Positions 25,284 to 36,008 of a stretch of 64,000 bases of DNA are shown here, piece after piece. The position numbers and the translations under genes are program-made. The notes under the pieces were generated by a model, which saw only the letters and a list, made by a program, of their open reading frames with translations, ran no database searches and was not told where the DNA came from. This DNA is from Arenibacter aquaticus (GTDB lineage: Bacteria > Bacteroidota > Bacteroidia > Flavobacteriales > Flavobacteriaceae), in the NCBI RefSeq assembly GCF_003957295.1, contig NZ_RQPJ01000003.1, positions 124,001 to 188,000 of the forward strand, in the 5' to 3' direction. The number at the start of each line of letters is the position of its first letter. Position 1 is the stretch's first letter.

Positions 25284-26255
25284 TTAATTGATTTTAACGT
25301 GAATTCCCTGATCCACTGATTGTTCGCAAGCTTCTATGATACGTTGGCATGTTATGGCATCTTCCAAACTGGAAAGCGGTTTCCCATTGTTCCGCAAAAC
25401 CTCGTCTATGAAGTGTGTTGCCGTATTTTTTATTGATTCCGGATAGCATTGAAAGGTCTGTGAATGTGGTCCATTTTGCTCATTTATGACCCAATCGCGA
25501 TAACTGTATCGCGTGCTTCCCTTGGTGCCTATTACTTTAATAATACAGGTCCAGGGATCACCAGCATGATCATCGTTGGCAAAACTAGCAGATAAATGGC
25601 TAAGCGTGCCATTTTCCATTTGAATATTGGCCATGGCCACATTTTCCTGAGGAGCTATAGTAGTATCCACAGTATATTTTAAACAGGAAACTGTTTTGGG
25701 CTGTCCGGCCAGATATAACATGGTATAACTGTGATGGGTCAGTATTTGGCGAATTACACCTGGATAACGCGCCCTTACTTCATCGGCATGATGAATATTG
25801 TACATCATATAGAATTGGGAAATATCTCCCAATTTGCCACTTTCTATCATGGCTTTGGCCCTTTTAATGCCAGCTTCGTAAATATAGTTATGCACCGGCA
25901 TACATTGTACACCTGCCTCTTCAACTGCCTTTTGCATTTTCTCCAATTCGGCAATACTGGAAGCTGCTGGTTTTTCCACCAAAATATGCTTTCCTGCCTT
26001 GGCTGCTCTTAAAGTATAATCACAGTGGGTCTCCATATTTGTCAATATAAAAACCGCATCTATTGCTGCATCTTCAAATAATTCGTCCTCTGTCTTATAT
26101 GTCTTGCACCCATACTTGGCCGCTTTGGCCACACCTTTTTCGTAGGTTCTATTCCACAGTCCAACCAATTGGGCACCTGGTAAACTGTTTATGGCCTCTG
26201 CATGTAAATTAGCGATATCTCCTGCACCTATAAATCCTATTCCTATCGTTTTCAT
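25284..26255 (-). CDS. Gfo/Idh/MocA-family oxidoreductase (first)
   Basis: A 323-residue NAD(P)-dependent enzyme with the Rossmann start IGFIGAGDIANLHAEAI and the family's EKP motif (HILVEKPAASS), whose Lys helps orient the sugar hydroxyl. A conserved HH pair (LTHHSYTMLYLAG) lies near the expected catalytic His region. These enzymes oxidise or reduce sugar hydroxyls, often at C3 or C1, in the cytoplasm. Its start overlaps the stop of the SDR gene by one base (TAATG), showing tight coupling. The PVC gene follows 12 bp later. Confidence 0.9.
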   Translation of the reverse strand: MKTIGIGFIGAGDIANLHAEAINSLPGAQLVGLWNRTYEKGVAKAAKYGCKTYKTEDELFEDAAIDAVFILTNMETHCDYTLRAAKAGKHILVEKPAASSIAELEKMQKAVEEAGVQCMPVHNYIYEAGIKRAKAMIESGKLGDISQFYMMYNIHHADEVRARYPGVIRQILTHHSYTMLYLAGQPKTVSCLKYTVDTTIAPQENVAMANIQMENGTLSHLSASFANDDHAGDPWTCIIKVIGTKGSTRYSYRDWVINEQNGPHSQTFQCYPESIKNTATHFIDEVLRNNGKPLSSLEDAITCQRIIEACEQSVDQGIHVKIN

Positions 26256-27271
26256 TAATTCTCTATTGAATAATCCAATATGTCTTTCTCCGCCATATTT
26301 CTAAATTCCTGCAGTGATTTGCGTACGCCCTCCCCTATATCCGTTAAGGGTAAATTTTTAAAAGTAGCGTCTATTTTATCATGTTCCAAATCGGACACAA
26401 ATAAATTTGGTGGGGCATCAGGAACAACGGATAATTTTGCATACGCTCCCATCCCCAAAGCCTCTGATTGCTCTTCTGCAATTTTTAGAAAATCTTGGAT
26501 AGGAATAGTTCTTCCTTTAATATTAAATGCTCCAAAACCTTTATATTCCTGCAAGGCACATTCGGCAAAGTGGGCTCCCACATCTTCTACAAAATGATAG
26601 TTCTCCCTACCTTGATAGGGCATTTTAAACGGAACTACCTTTCCCGAAACCGCCCCCATGGCAATAGCTTTTAGGGCATTGGTAGGTGCCGATGTTTTGC
26701 CTTTGTCCCTACCCTTGCCATAGGTAGTATTTATCCTCAGGCAAACAGTAGGCACCTTGGTATTATCATGGAATAAGCGGGCCAAATGTTCCCCTGCCAA
26801 TTTCCAGATACCATAATGATTGGGTGGAGCCAACTGGGCATCCTCACTTATAGTAGCTTGCGGATACATGGCTCGCATACCGTAAACAGCTGCGGAACTT
26901 GCGAAAACAAACCGCTTTAGGTTAGTGAGTTTTTCGGCCGCATCAAATAAGGCCATGGTTCCCCCGGTATTAATTTCCATTCCCCGTATATGAAACTTGG
27001 AACAGTCCGGACTTTGATAGGCCCCCAAATGTATGATATGGGTTGGGTCTACCTTTAATAAGGTCTCCTCCATAGCATCATAATTGGCTACGTCCAAAGT
27101 AACAAACTCCAGGCGGGAATCCAGATCTTCTCCCAACCATAATTTTAAGGGGTCAGCATTATTTGATCGGGAAGCGATGACAATTTTCCCCACTTCCTTT
27201 GATTGAAGTAGTTTGTAAATAGTTACCGACCCTATACAACCCGTACCTCCGGTAATAAATATTGTGTGCAT
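26255..27271 (-). CDS. Extended SDR / NAD-dependent epimerase-dehydratase
   Basis: This 338-residue protein has the N-terminal NAD motif ITGGTGCIGSVTIYKLL and the catalytic YGIWK (YxxxK) with an upstream FASSAAVYG. That places it in the extended short-chain dehydrogenase family with UDP-sugar epimerases and uronate or sugar dehydrogenases. In this operon it probably oxidises, reduces or epimerises a sugar intermediate. Translation of the next gene is coupled through a TAATG overlap. The exact reaction is not predictable. Confidence 0.87.
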   Translation of the reverse strand: MHTIFITGGTGCIGSVTIYKLLQSKEVGKIVIASRSNNADPLKLWLGEDLDSRLEFVTLDVANYDAMEETLLKVDPTHIIHLGAYQSPDCSKFHIRGMEINTGGTMALFDAAEKLTNLKRFVFASSAAVYGMRAMYPQATISEDAQLAPPNHYGIWKLAGEHLARLFHDNTKVPTVCLRINTTYGKGRDKGKTSAPTNALKAIAMGAVSGKVVPFKMPYQGRENYHFVEDVGAHFAECALQEYKGFGAFNIKGRTIPIQDFLKIAEEQSEALGMGAYAKLSVVPDAPPNLFVSDLEHDKIDATFKNLPLTDIGEGVRKSLQEFRNMAEKDILDYSIEN

Positions 27272-27328
27272 GTTATTATGCTTGTTTTTAGATATTAAAA
27301 AATAGGTCCACAGTAATAAGATGAACTC

Positions 27329-28441
27329 CTAGTTCATTTTAACAACTGCCTTCATGTTATTAGCCTTGATGGAATCCTCAAAAGCCTGATTTATATCCTT
27401 AAAATCATAGAAATCCGTATAGTGTTCGGATGGAAAAATTCCGGTTACCATCAATTTTTGAGCCGCCATATAGTCTGCCCTACATGACCCCATAGACCCT
27501 CTCATATTCAATGAAGTACGTGTTAGATGAGTTGCATTGATCGATACATCGGTTCCATATGTGGCAATCACACAAATATCACCTTCCGGTTTCACCACGC
27601 CAACGGCTTCGGTAAGAACGGGAGCCACTCCAGAACACTCTATTAGCAAATCTACTTTTCCATTGGTACCAAATGGTATACCCTGATCATCGGTAAGACC
27701 ATTTTGCAATTGTGAAGTCAAGGAATTTTCGGGTGACACTTCTATTGTAATAAAACCTCTTTCCTTGGCCCTCTTTAAACGGATATCACGATCATGGGCA
27801 ATACCGGTAACCGCTACCCGCGCTCCAGCAGCTTTGGCAACTTCTGCAGACATCATCCCTATAATCCCACAGCCTGTTACCACTACATCTTGACCTGGTT
27901 TTATATCACATTTATTGTACAAGGCATTGGTTATAATAGATAGCGGTTCTACCAAGGCACCTTGTTCTGGCGTTAACCCTTCCATTAAAGGCACAACTCG
28001 ATCCGACTCCAATACAACTTGCTGACCAAACCCTCCGTTTCTATGGAAACCTATAATTTCCTTTTTCGGACATAGATTCCATTTGGAAACACTACAAGCG
28101 GGACAATCCTCTTCTCTACATCCTAACATAGCCAAGGGGGTAAATATATCCCCCACCTTAAGATCACCATGATCCCCAGGCCCCAATTCCAATACCTGAG
28201 CACTGAATTCATGCCCTATCACCCTAGGGCGTTGTACCCAATCAAAATTGGCCTTACCTATTGTTGCGCTATTGTCCGAACCACAAATTCCTGTAAATAA
28301 GGTCTTTGCTAATATTTCCCCTTCCTTTAGTGGTGGAATTTCCATGTCTACCACTTCAGAATTACTCAGTACCGATTGATCGGTATTAGGGTATATTTTT
28401 TCATTGGTTTTAAGACAAAAACCTTTTATAGAATTACTCAT
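27329..28441 (-). CDS. Zinc-dependent alcohol/polyol dehydrogenase
   Basis: A 370-residue MDR-family enzyme. Catalytic zinc ligands are visible in GICGSDN (Cys) and VIGHEFSAQV (His-Glu). The structural-zinc cysteines lie in GCREEDCPACSVSKWNLCP, and the NAD-binding motif is VVTGCGIIGMM. It resembles threonine, sorbitol and YcjQ-like dehydrogenases that oxidise a secondary alcohol of a sugar with NAD+. It is the fourth gene of the operon in transcription order, 75 bp after a Gfo/Idh gene and 57 bp before the SDR gene. Confidence 0.9.
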   Translation of the reverse strand: MSNSIKGFCLKTNEKIYPNTDQSVLSNSEVVDMEIPPLKEGEILAKTLFTGICGSDNSATIGKANFDWVQRPRVIGHEFSAQVLELGPGDHGDLKVGDIFTPLAMLGCREEDCPACSVSKWNLCPKKEIIGFHRNGGFGQQVVLESDRVVPLMEGLTPEQGALVEPLSIITNALYNKCDIKPGQDVVVTGCGIIGMMSAEVAKAAGARVAVTGIAHDRDIRLKRAKERGFITIEVSPENSLTSQLQNGLTDDQGIPFGTNGKVDLLIECSGVAPVLTEAVGVVKPEGDICVIATYGTDVSINATHLTRTSLNMRGSMGSCRADYMAAQKLMVTGIFPSEHYTDFYDFKDINQAFEDSIKANNMKAVVKMN

Positions 28442-28516
28442 TGGGATATTTTATTATTAAAAATTTTATTTGAGGCTCAAAAATTAGTCATTTAATTTTA
28501 AAACCATATTAAAACA

Positions 28517-29671
28517 CTACCATTTAACACCGGTATCTTTCCAGCTCTTGGTCTTGGCAGACTCCAAAACAGCTTCACATACTTTTTGTGTTTCCTGGGC
28601 TTCTTTGAAGGTAGGGGAACAAGGTTTGCCTTCACTCAACGCCTTGAGGAAGTCGGCAATTTGATGCACAAAACTATGTTCATACCCAATTGAAAGACCT
28701 GGCACCCACCATTTGTCCATATAAGGATGATCCCCATCCGTTACATGAATGGAACGCCATCCTCTTTCCTGAGATTCGTCCCTATGATCAAAATACTCCA
28801 AGCGACTAAGATCATGAAGGTTCCATTTTATAGAAGCGTGCTCTCCATTTATTTCAAAGGTATAAAGGGCCTTATGACCTCTTGCATAGCGTGTAGATTC
28901 AAAAATACCCAATGAACCGTTGTCAAAATGACAATGAAACATACAGGCATCATCTATGGTCACCTCTTGTTTTGCTCCGGTTCCAGTGTGTACACGTTCT
29001 TTTATAAAGGTTTCGGTCATAGCAGAAACATCCTTGATACCTCCATTTAGCCACATGGCGGTATCTATACAGTGCGCCAATAGGTCCCCGGTTACCCCAG
29101 AACCTGCGGCCGCATTATCTAAACGCCACAAACCTTCTCCTCCTTGGGGAAGCTCCGGACTAATGGTCCAGTCCTGTAAAAAATTGGCACGATAATGAAA
29201 TATTCTACCCAATTTACCGGCATCTATAAGTTGTTTTGCCAAGGTTACCGACGGCAATCTTCTGTAGTTAAAATAAACCGTATTGGGCACTCCTGCCTTT
29301 TCTATTGCATCTACCATTGGCTGTGCTTCCTCAACGGTTCTGGCCAAGGGTTTTTCACACAACACCATTTTTCCCGCTTCGGCAGCAGCAATAGCTATTT
29401 CTGCGTGCATATTATTGGGCGTACAGATGTCAATAGCGTCAATATCATCACGGGCAATCAATTTTTTCCAATCGGTCTCAATGGATTCATATCCCCATTG
29501 ATCTGCAAAGGCCTGGGTTCTCTCTTGGTTACGCCCACAGATGGCCTTTAATACAGGTTGATACTCCAGTTCTGGAAAAAAATTGCCAACCCTACGATAA
29601 GCATTGGAATGGGTCCTTCCCATAAATCCGTATCCTACCATTCCTATTCGTAATTCTTTCTTACTTGACAT
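28517..29671 (-). CDS. Gfo/Idh/MocA-family oxidoreductase (second)
   Basis: The 384-residue sequence starts with the nucleotide motif [19 protein letters not shown]. It has the EKP motif ([11 protein letters not shown]) and [14 protein letters not shown], where the family often has a catalytic Asp/His pair. It is longer than, and not a close copy of, the other Gfo/Idh protein of this operon. D-glucoside 3-dehydrogenase (YcjS) and ThuB are members of the same family, which makes oxidation of a glycoside at C3 a reasonable but unproven role. Confidence 0.9.
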   Translation of the reverse strand: MSSKKELRIGMVGYGFMGRTHSNAYRRVGNFFPELEYQPVLKAICGRNQERTQAFADQWGYESIETDWKKLIARDDIDAIDICTPNNMHAEIAIAAAEAGKMVLCEKPLARTVEEAQPMVDAIEKAGVPNTVYFNYRRLPSVTLAKQLIDAGKLGRIFHYRANFLQDWTISPELPQGGEGLWRLDNAAAGSGVTGDLLAHCIDTAMWLNGGIKDVSAMTETFIKERVHTGTGAKQEVTIDDACMFHCHFDNGSLGIFESTRYARGHKALYTFEINGEHASIKWNLHDLSRLEYFDHRDESQERGWRSIHVTDGDHPYMDKWWVPGLSIGYEHSFVHQIADFLKALSEGKPCSPTFKEAQETQKVCEAVLESAKTKSWKDTGVKW

Positions 29672-29742
29672 GTATATGCTATTTTATATTTTAAATTAAT
29701 AATTAGTAAAAAAATAAGTACAAAACCATTTTATGCTGGTCT

Positions 29743-30792
29743 TTATGGTGCCTCGTACCAACCATGTTGTTGACGCACCTTGATCATTGCCCCCAAAATA
29801 TCGTTCCAGGTTTTGGGCTGCATCATAACGTCATTTGGAAACATACATCCATCCCAACAGATATGTCTTAATTTTTTGGTTAGGTTACCATTTTCATCAC
29901 GCAACCAATGACCGGCATCCACCGCTATATCCAATTTACCATTGGGATCCGAAGCCTGGCAGTGTCTACCTGTTTTATCATGTGAACCAGACCCAAAAAC
30001 GGTACCATCGTTCTGTGCCACATGAAAATCAATAGTCCATGGTCTTAGGGCAGCGGTCAATGTTTTAAGCCCTTCGGTCAAGGTTGCCCTATCATTCCAA
30101 TCAAAATCTTTGGGCAATATTCTTTCATCCTCTTTATTGTACCCCAAAAGGTAGAGTAAGGTATGGGCCATATCGGCCTGAAATCCAATATTAGGCCTGT
30201 CTACTGCCTCAAGGGTATTCACCATTGTTTTCCATCCGTGCATTCCGCCCCAGCAGATTTCACCTTCTGCAGCCAAAGCCTCACCATAATCGGCAGCAAC
30301 ATCACAGGCTTCCCTAAATGTCTGGGCTATTAATTTGGTATTGCCCGCCGGATCTGCCGCCCAGCTAGAGGGGTCTACCGAGGAGTCTATTCGTATTACC
30401 CCATTAGGGCGTACACCAATATCCCTTAATTTTTTTCCAATTTCGCAAGCCTTCTTCACCTGGGTTATAAATTGATTACGCTCTTCGCGTGATCCCATAG
30501 CCGATCCCCCACCTGTACCAGCCCACACTGGAGCAACCAAACTTCCGATCTCTAGATTTTTGGATCTGGCCTTATCTGCCATTTTCTTAATAGCGTCGTC
30601 ATTGGAGTCTATATCCAAATGTGGATCGGCAACAAAAAGGTCGAATCCATCAAATTTAACCCCATCCACTTCGGCATTGGCCGTTAATTCGATCATGGTA
30701 TCAATAGACAATGGTGGCTCTGAATCTGGTCCTTTCCCCACTACACCGGGCCACGAGGCGTTGTGGAGTTTAGGATAATTGTTTTCTGGCAT
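29743..30792 (-). CDS. TIM-barrel sugar isomerase/epimerase
   Basis: I place the start at [16 protein letters not shown] (30792), because the longer reading runs back into the upstream ThuA gene. The roughly 349-residue protein belongs to the xylose-isomerase-like TIM-barrel superfamily. Candidate metal ligands are Glu in [12 protein letters not shown], Asp/His in [11 protein letters not shown], His in [10 protein letters not shown] and a late Asp. The family includes IolE, IolI and the 3-keto-guloside 4-epimerase YcjR. It lies 71 bp before the second Gfo/Idh gene and 23 bp after the ThuA gene. Confidence 0.85.
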   Translation of the reverse strand: MPENNYPKLHNASWPGVVGKGPDSEPPLSIDTMIELTANAEVDGVKFDGFDLFVADPHLDIDSNDDAIKKMADKARSKNLEIGSLVAPVWAGTGGGSAMGSREERNQFITQVKKACEIGKKLRDIGVRPNGVIRIDSSVDPSSWAADPAGNTKLIAQTFREACDVAADYGEALAAEGEICWGGMHGWKTMVNTLEAVDRPNIGFQADMAHTLLYLLGYNKEDERILPKDFDWNDRATLTEGLKTLTAALRPWTIDFHVAQNDGTVFGSGSHDKTGRHCQASDPNGKLDIAVDAGHWLRDENGNLTKKLRHICWDGCMFPNDVMMQPKTWNDILGAMIKVRQQHGWYEAP

Positions 30793-30815
30793 AACTGTTG
30801 ATTTAATCGTTATTA

Positions 30816-31958
30816 TTATTTTCTTGGCATTATCACAGAATCCCAACCCGCCAAATCAGAGGGTTTAACATTCTTCTGAAAGCCCTTAAAATTAAATGTT
30901 GATGGCTGATATCCTCCAACAAAATCGATAGGATTATCTGCCTTGATCGTATTTTCCATTTTCACGCCCCATAAACAGGCATTGATCAGCATTCTTCTAA
31001 AACCATCACTTAAAATATCTTCTGACGCTCCGTGGGTAGTTGTAAATGCTCGTCCGGCTTTTCCGTTCTCCAATTGATAGGTACGCACCCAGGCTACCGG
31101 TAGCTCTTCCTTGGTCGTATCCGGTTCCGCGTTGGGAGTCATCCCGTTAAGCACCTGTCCACGTGCCAATATCTTTAAATTTTTCCCTTCCGGATAGGCG
31201 TTATACCCACCACACTGGGCCCAGGCATTTTCTACGCCTCGCAGTATGGGATGTTCCTTATTTACATCTTCCAATAATAAATTGGAGGCCTGTTGGTGGT
31301 TCTTACCGTAGTGACCTACCCAGGTCTCCCCCAACACCACTTCTCCAAAGCCGCCCTGCCAAGCCTTCTTGGAACCGTTATATTTATAATCATAATGACC
31401 CCAATTAGGGTTATCGGAATTCTTAAAGGCATGGGTAGCCGTCCTTAGTCCAATCACCGGTCCGCCCCTATGCAAATAATCATCTATATACCGCATCTGC
31501 TTATCTTCAAAATTTGCGAACCTTGTAAAAATAACCATGAGATCTGCTTCTTCAAGCACCTCTAGACCTTTTAGGTTAGAACTACCGGGAAAAATATTCC
31601 CCTCATCATCCAAGGCCCAAACTACCGTACACTTAAAACCGTATCTTTTGGCCAGAATCCTAGCCAAAGCAGGTAAGGTTTCCTCTCCCCTATATTCGTG
31701 ATCGGTAGCTATAAAAACAATATGCTTTCCTTTGCCCTGTCCTTTTTCCCCTTCATAGGTTACGCAGTAATCAGCAGTATCGCCTCTCCCGGTGGTTGCG
31801 ACATATTCCAAATTGCCAACCATTTTATGCCCCAAGTCCGCAGGGGCCATAGCAATGCCCACAACTGAATCATCATCAGTTCCCATAAAAATATCGCCAC
31901 AGGAACCCATAAGAAAAACCAAGGTAGAAAACACAATTAGCAACCCTGATTTTTTCAT
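30816..31958 (-). CDS. ThuA-domain lipoprotein (first)
   Basis: From Met 31958 the N-terminus [20 protein letters not shown] has a strong lipobox, so the protein should be exported and lipid-anchored. The ThuA, class-I-glutaminase-like fold is seen in [35 protein letters not shown] and [14 protein letters not shown], with His-rich [12 protein letters not shown]. ThuA proteins act in 3-keto-trehalose-type metabolism or are uncharacterised. It is the promoter-proximal gene of the seven-gene operon. It is clearly paralogous to the second ThuA lipoprotein in the divergent half of the locus. Confidence 0.87.
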   Translation of the reverse strand: MKKSGLLIVFSTLVFLMGSCGDIFMGTDDDSVVGIAMAPADLGHKMVGNLEYVATTGRGDTADYCVTYEGEKGQGKGKHIVFIATDHEYRGEETLPALARILAKRYGFKCTVVWALDDEGNIFPGSSNLKGLEVLEEADLMVIFTRFANFEDKQMRYIDDYLHRGGPVIGLRTATHAFKNSDNPNWGHYDYKYNGSKKAWQGGFGEVVLGETWVGHYGKNHQQASNLLLEDVNKEHPILRGVENAWAQCGGYNAYPEGKNLKILARGQVLNGMTPNAEPDTTKEELPVAWVRTYQLENGKAGRAFTTTHGASEDILSDGFRRMLINACLWGVKMENTIKADNPIDFVGGYQPSTFNFKGFQKNVKPSDLAGWDSVIMPRK

Positions 31959-32035
31959 ACAAAAAGATTTCCCGAAAATTAATGATTCCAACATAAAAAT
32001 TCAACACTGTATCAGCAGTTGACCTGTATTTATAA

Positions 32036-32050
32036 AGCAGCATGCCTGCT
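32036..32050. promoter_or_regulatory. Short palindrome in the divergent intergenic region
   Basis: AGCAG-CATGC-CTGCT lies about 80 bp before the first ThuA start. It is a possible regulator-binding site only by position. The 31959-32307 interval separates the two halves of the sugar locus and has no gene. Confidence 0.25.
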
Positions 32051-32255
32051 GTAAAGTTTTGGACGGCCAACCTTGTACAAACCTCATTAATGCTAACAAC
32101 TTGTCATCACCTCAATTGTTTGCCAATATCCAAATTAATTATTCTTTTTTATGCACTATCCATAAAAAACTTACCTCAGAAATTGAAGTATTAAAATTAA
32201 GCTTTACAAATCTAAAATACTATAAGGATTGATATTCCCTATATTTTACTAAATG

Positions 32256-32295
32256 ATGACACTTTTTTGTCATAAATTAGCAGAAATTATATTCG
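32256..32295 (+). promoter_or_regulatory. Promoter of the AraC regulator with overlapping palindrome
   Basis: A TTTTTTG -33 element ends at 32269. After 18 bp comes TATATTCG (32288-32295), a one-mismatch -7 box, 12 bp before the start codon. ATGACA-N6-TGTCAT (32256-32273) is a perfect inverted repeat that covers the -33 element, as an operator would. Confidence 0.5.
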
Positions 32296-32307
32296 TTAGG
32301 GAAATTT

Positions 32308-33192
32308 ATGAGCACACCAAACATTGAAAAAACGCTTACCACCAAGGAAACATTTATCTATAAAGATATGATTGGGCCCTACTTTAATCCCCATTGGCAC
32401 TTTCACCCTGATTACCAAATTTCGTTGATAGCCAAAGGAAAGGGAACCCGGTTTGTTGGAGACCATGTACAGTCCTTTGAAGAGGGAGATCTGGTGGTAA
32501 CTGGCCCCAACCTCCCCCATCTGTGGCGAAGCGATGATGCCTATTTTGAAAAGGACAGTACATTGAGCACTAGAGGTCTGGTCATATATTTTGACCATGA
32601 ACTCTTTAGCGAAGCTTTGTTGGCCAAGGAAGAGTTTTACAATGTAAACAAGTTTGTAGAAAATTCTGTTAGGGGAATGGAATTTTATGGTGAGACACGT
32701 AATAAGATAAACAAACTACTTCTAAAAATCAATAACGAACAGGGCTTTCGTAGAATTATTAAATTATTTGAGATCATAGATATCCTTGCCAACAGTAAGG
32801 AATACAACTTATTGTCCAGCCCAGGGTACACCAATGTTTTTAAAGGGGACGACGCAGACAAGATGCGTATTGTATACGACTATGTTATGACTAATTTTAA
32901 GACCAAAATATCCTTGGAGGAGATTGCATCAATGCTAAACATGACCACTACATCATTCTGCCGGTATTTTAAACCAAGGGCCAACAAGACCTTCACCCGT
33001 TTTGTGAATGAAATAAGAATAGGGCATTCTAGAAAATTGTTATTGGAAGACAATTTCAATATATCACAAATTAGTTATGAATGTGGTTTTAACGCTCTCT
33101 CCAATTTTAACAGACAATTCAAGGCCATTGTACATATGAGCCCACATGAATACCGCAAGTTGTTCCTAAATATTAAAACTAGCATATCTTAA
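32308..33192 (+). CDS. AraC-family transcription regulator
   Basis: The 294-residue protein has an N-terminal cupin sensor domain (about 20-110) with HWHFHPDYQISLIAKGKGTRFVGDH, which holds the usual His/Glu-rich sugar pocket. The C-terminal double helix-turn-helix (about 195-290) contains ISLEEIASMLNMTTTSFCRYFK and ISQISYECGFNALSNFNRQFK. It is divergent from the ThuA operon and upstream of the MFS-epimerase-ThuA genes, so it probably senses the sugar or a metabolite and controls both arms. A self-promoter with an overlapping palindrome precedes it. Confidence 0.93.
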   Translation: MSTPNIEKTLTTKETFIYKDMIGPYFNPHWHFHPDYQISLIAKGKGTRFVGDHVQSFEEGDLVVTGPNLPHLWRSDDAYFEKDSTLSTRGLVIYFDHELFSEALLAKEEFYNVNKFVENSVRGMEFYGETRNKINKLLLKINNEQGFRRIIKLFEIIDILANSKEYNLLSSPGYTNVFKGDDADKMRIVYDYVMTNFKTKISLEEIASMLNMTTTSFCRYFKPRANKTFTRFVNEIRIGHSRKLLLEDNFNISQISYECGFNALSNFNRQFKAIVHMSPHEYRKLFLNIKTSIS

Positions 33193-33736
33193 TTACCATT
33201 TATCAAAAAGGCTCCGGACTACAGATATTTCAACTTTTCCTAAGGAGTGAATACCAACTACATAATAGGGTATAATTAATTCCGCTAAGGTCTATTGCCA
33301 AATAATTTATCTTTCAAATAGTTGACAATGAGCAAATTTTATCCTAAGCTCCAAACTTCCATTGCCTAATCACAAGAAAAAAAAAAGCCTGCAATCACCT
33401 ATATTACATAAGACTATTAATTCCCCCTCTCACATAGGCTTCCCAAAAATTCAATACACTACACGACAAAATAGTATCATTATTTAGTAGGATATAGGAA
33501 TTTTGAAAACCCTTTTAGAATTACATTTATCAGATTTTATTTTTGGGCTAAAAATACCCCTGATCATTTAATAGTTGTAACAGATATTAAAAGCATAAAA
33601 TAAGGGCTGCCTTTTTTTTCATTTAACAAATCATTTAAAAATAAATTATGATTATTGTAAAAAACAAACTAAACTTATAGGCTGAAATAATTTTATAAAT
33701 ATTAAAAAACCTCTAATCAAAAATTTATCACAACCG
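33193..33736. other. Long AT-rich non-coding leader before the MFS gene
   Basis: No gene is readable in this 544-bp interval. TATTTTTG at 33538-33545 matches the -7 consensus but has no -33 at normal spacing. If it is used, the transporter mRNA has a leader of roughly 185 bases. Confidence 0.3.
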
Positions 33737-34984
33737 ATGGAAAATTCAAATGATCAACAAAAAAACAATGCAAATAGGCTGTTTTACGGTAGCTGTTTTG
33801 CTTTAATTACTACAGCATTTTCTTTTAGTATAAGAGCTGGAATTCTTCCGCAACTTGGGGAAGAGCTAAGTCTAAGTGCCGAACAACTTGGTTTTATAAA
33901 TTCCATGTGGTTCTTTGGTTTCCCTTTGTCTATGGTAGTGGGTGGATTAATCTACCACAAAGTAGGTGGGAAAGCCATTATGCAGTTTGCCTTTTTGGCT
34001 CACGCCGTTGGTATAATCATGACCATTTATTCTGGCAGTTACATAGGTCTACTAATCTCTACCTTGTTAATAGGCCTTGGAAACGGATGTACAGAAGCAG
34101 CCTGTAACCCAATGATAGCAGATGCCTACTCTGGCACTAGGATGAGTAAAATGATGAATCGTTTTCATATGTGGTTCCCCGGTGGAATTATGATAGGAAG
34201 TCTACTGTCTGATTTTATGACCGGTACTGGTTTAACCTGGCAAACACAAATATGGCTAATAATGATTCCAACATTAATATATGCTTATTTATTTTTTGGA
34301 CAATCATGGCCAAAAGCCAAGGTTGAGGCTGCAGCCACATTGAGCGGTAATTTAAAAGCCATGGTATCTCCATTATTCCTTTTCATGGTTGTTTGTATGT
34401 CCTTAACAGCGATATCCGAATTTGGACCTCAACAATGGGTGGGTCTAATTTTGGCCAAGAGTGGTGCTAAGCCCATGTGGATACTTGCCTTAACAACCGG
34501 ACTTATGGCAATAGCAAGATATTTTGGTGGTGATGTGGTGAAAAAATTTGACCAAACAGGCGTACTACTTGGATCTGCGGTTTTAGCAACCCTTGGAATT
34601 TATCTATTTAGCACCCAAACGGGAGCTATGGCCTATGTAGCAGCGGTATTCTTTGCCTTGGGAATTGCTTATTTCTGGCCAAATATGATTGGTTTTGTTG
34701 CCGATAAAATTCCAAAAAGTGGTGCCTTGGGTATGTCTATCATCGGTGCCGTAGGAATGTTCTCTTCTTCTATATTTCAACCTATAATTGGTGGATGGAT
34801 TGATAAGGACAAGGCAGAAGCAGCAGCACAAGGCCTTACCGGTGACGAATTGGAACTGGTAGCGGGACAAGACACCTTGGGCACCATGGTAGCATTTCCT
34901 GGCATTTTGATCATACTATTTACCATTTTATGGTTTTGGGTAAAGGCCTCTAAAAAAGAAAAAACACAGGAAGCCGTAGCCTAA
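33737..34984 (+). CDS. MFS sugar transporter
   Basis: This 415-residue inner-membrane protein has about twelve hydrophobic segments. It starts with CFALITTAFSFSIRAGILPQLGEEL and shows the loop pattern MVVGGLIYHKVGGKAIM and GLGNGCTEAACNPM, as in NNP- or FHS-like sugar symporters. The Asn-rich GNGCTEAACNP motif resembles L-fucose/hexuronate transporters. Adjacent sugar epimerase and AraC genes support sugar or glycoside uptake. A 137-bp gap separates it from the epimerase gene. Confidence 0.9.
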   Translation: MENSNDQQKNNANRLFYGSCFALITTAFSFSIRAGILPQLGEELSLSAEQLGFINSMWFFGFPLSMVVGGLIYHKVGGKAIMQFAFLAHAVGIIMTIYSGSYIGLLISTLLIGLGNGCTEAACNPMIADAYSGTRMSKMMNRFHMWFPGGIMIGSLLSDFMTGTGLTWQTQIWLIMIPTLIYAYLFFGQSWPKAKVEAAATLSGNLKAMVSPLFLFMVVCMSLTAISEFGPQQWVGLILAKSGAKPMWILALTTGLMAIARYFGGDVVKKFDQTGVLLGSAVLATLGIYLFSTQTGAMAYVAAVFFALGIAYFWPNMIGFVADKIPKSGALGMSIIGAVGMFSSSIFQPIIGGWIDKDKAEAAAQGLTGDELELVAGQDTLGTMVAFPGILIILFTILWFWVKASKKEKTQEAVA

Positions 34985-35121
34985 AGCACCTATTTAGAAA
35001 ATTCTAGAATATCCCCCAATTCCTTGGGCTTGGCAAAGGCAGCATTCTTTAAAAAGAATACCAAACAGTGCACAGGGAATTGGACGGGATATATACATTT
35101 AAATATCAATTAAAGCAAGAG

Positions 35122-35964
35122 ATGAAGATTGGAATGAACATGTTGCTCTGGACAAACCATGTCACCGAGGAACACTACAGTATTATTGACACCTTAAAAA
35201 AAACTGGGTATGATGGAATTGAGTTATTCTTAGGAGAGGGCAATGAAAAGCACTATTCCCAACTAGGCAAGCATTTTTCCAGTATCAATATGGGAGTTAC
35301 TGCCGTAGGCGCTTTGTCACCTGAACAGAATATAGCCAGTCCTGACAAGAAAATACGAGAAGCCGGACTGGAACAATTAAAATGGACCATAGATATGGCC
35401 GCGGCCGCCAATGTTGAAGTCATATGCGGTCCTTTTCATTCCACATTTGCCTATTTTACTCGGCAACCTCCTACCCTACAGGAGAAACAATGGAGTAATG
35501 AAATGCTTTATAAAGCGGCAGAATATGCCCAAAAATCAAATATCATCCTGACACCGGAAGCGGTTAACCGGTTTGAATGCTATTTATACAATACTATGGC
35601 CGACCTAGGGACTATGGTAGAGGCGGTAAACCACCCAAACCTAGGAGCAATGTTTGATACCCATCATGCAAATATTGAAGAAAAGAGTCAATCTGAAGCC
35701 CTAAAAACAATAGCGCCCCATTTAAAGCATGTGCATATTAGTGAAAACGACAGGGGAACTCCGGGTCGTGGACAGGTTAATTGGAAAGACGTGTTTAATG
35801 GACTAAAGGAAATTAAGTATGATGGTTGGTTAACTATTGAAGCCTTTAGCACTATAATCCCTGAATTTGCCAATGCTATTAATGTTTGGAGGGATTACTC
35901 CCCTTCTGAGCAGATTTATACAGAAGGCATAAAATTGATTAAGGAAGGAATGGGAATTAAATAA
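35122..35964 (+). CDS. Ketohexose 3-epimerase-like TIM-barrel protein
   Basis: I start at MKIGMNMLLW (35122); a GTG 18 codons upstream only adds unlikely sequence. The 280-residue protein carries all four metal-ligand motifs of D-tagatose/D-psicose 3-epimerases: EAVNRFE, MFDTHHANIEE, HVHISENDRGTPGRG and TIEAF. These enzymes use a divalent metal and two Glu residues to epimerise C3 of ketohexoses. The substrate could equally be a 3-keto-sugar, given the dehydrogenases of the divergent operon. The second ThuA gene follows 44 bp later. Confidence 0.9.
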   Translation: MKIGMNMLLWTNHVTEEHYSIIDTLKKTGYDGIELFLGEGNEKHYSQLGKHFSSINMGVTAVGALSPEQNIASPDKKIREAGLEQLKWTIDMAAAANVEVICGPFHSTFAYFTRQPPTLQEKQWSNEMLYKAAEYAQKSNIILTPEAVNRFECYLYNTMADLGTMVEAVNHPNLGAMFDTHHANIEEKSQSEALKTIAPHLKHVHISENDRGTPGRGQVNWKDVFNGLKEIKYDGWLTIEAFSTIIPEFANAINVWRDYSPSEQIYTEGIKLIKEGMGIK

Positions 35965-36008
35965 TGTAAACAGTTTCAAAACACCCAATTAATATATCTA
36001 AATATCTT

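Noticed and set aside
35068-35121. GTG start of the epimerase-like gene
   Set aside because: MKIGMNMLLW at 35122 matches the usual first strand of the TIM barrel; the extension has no counterpart.
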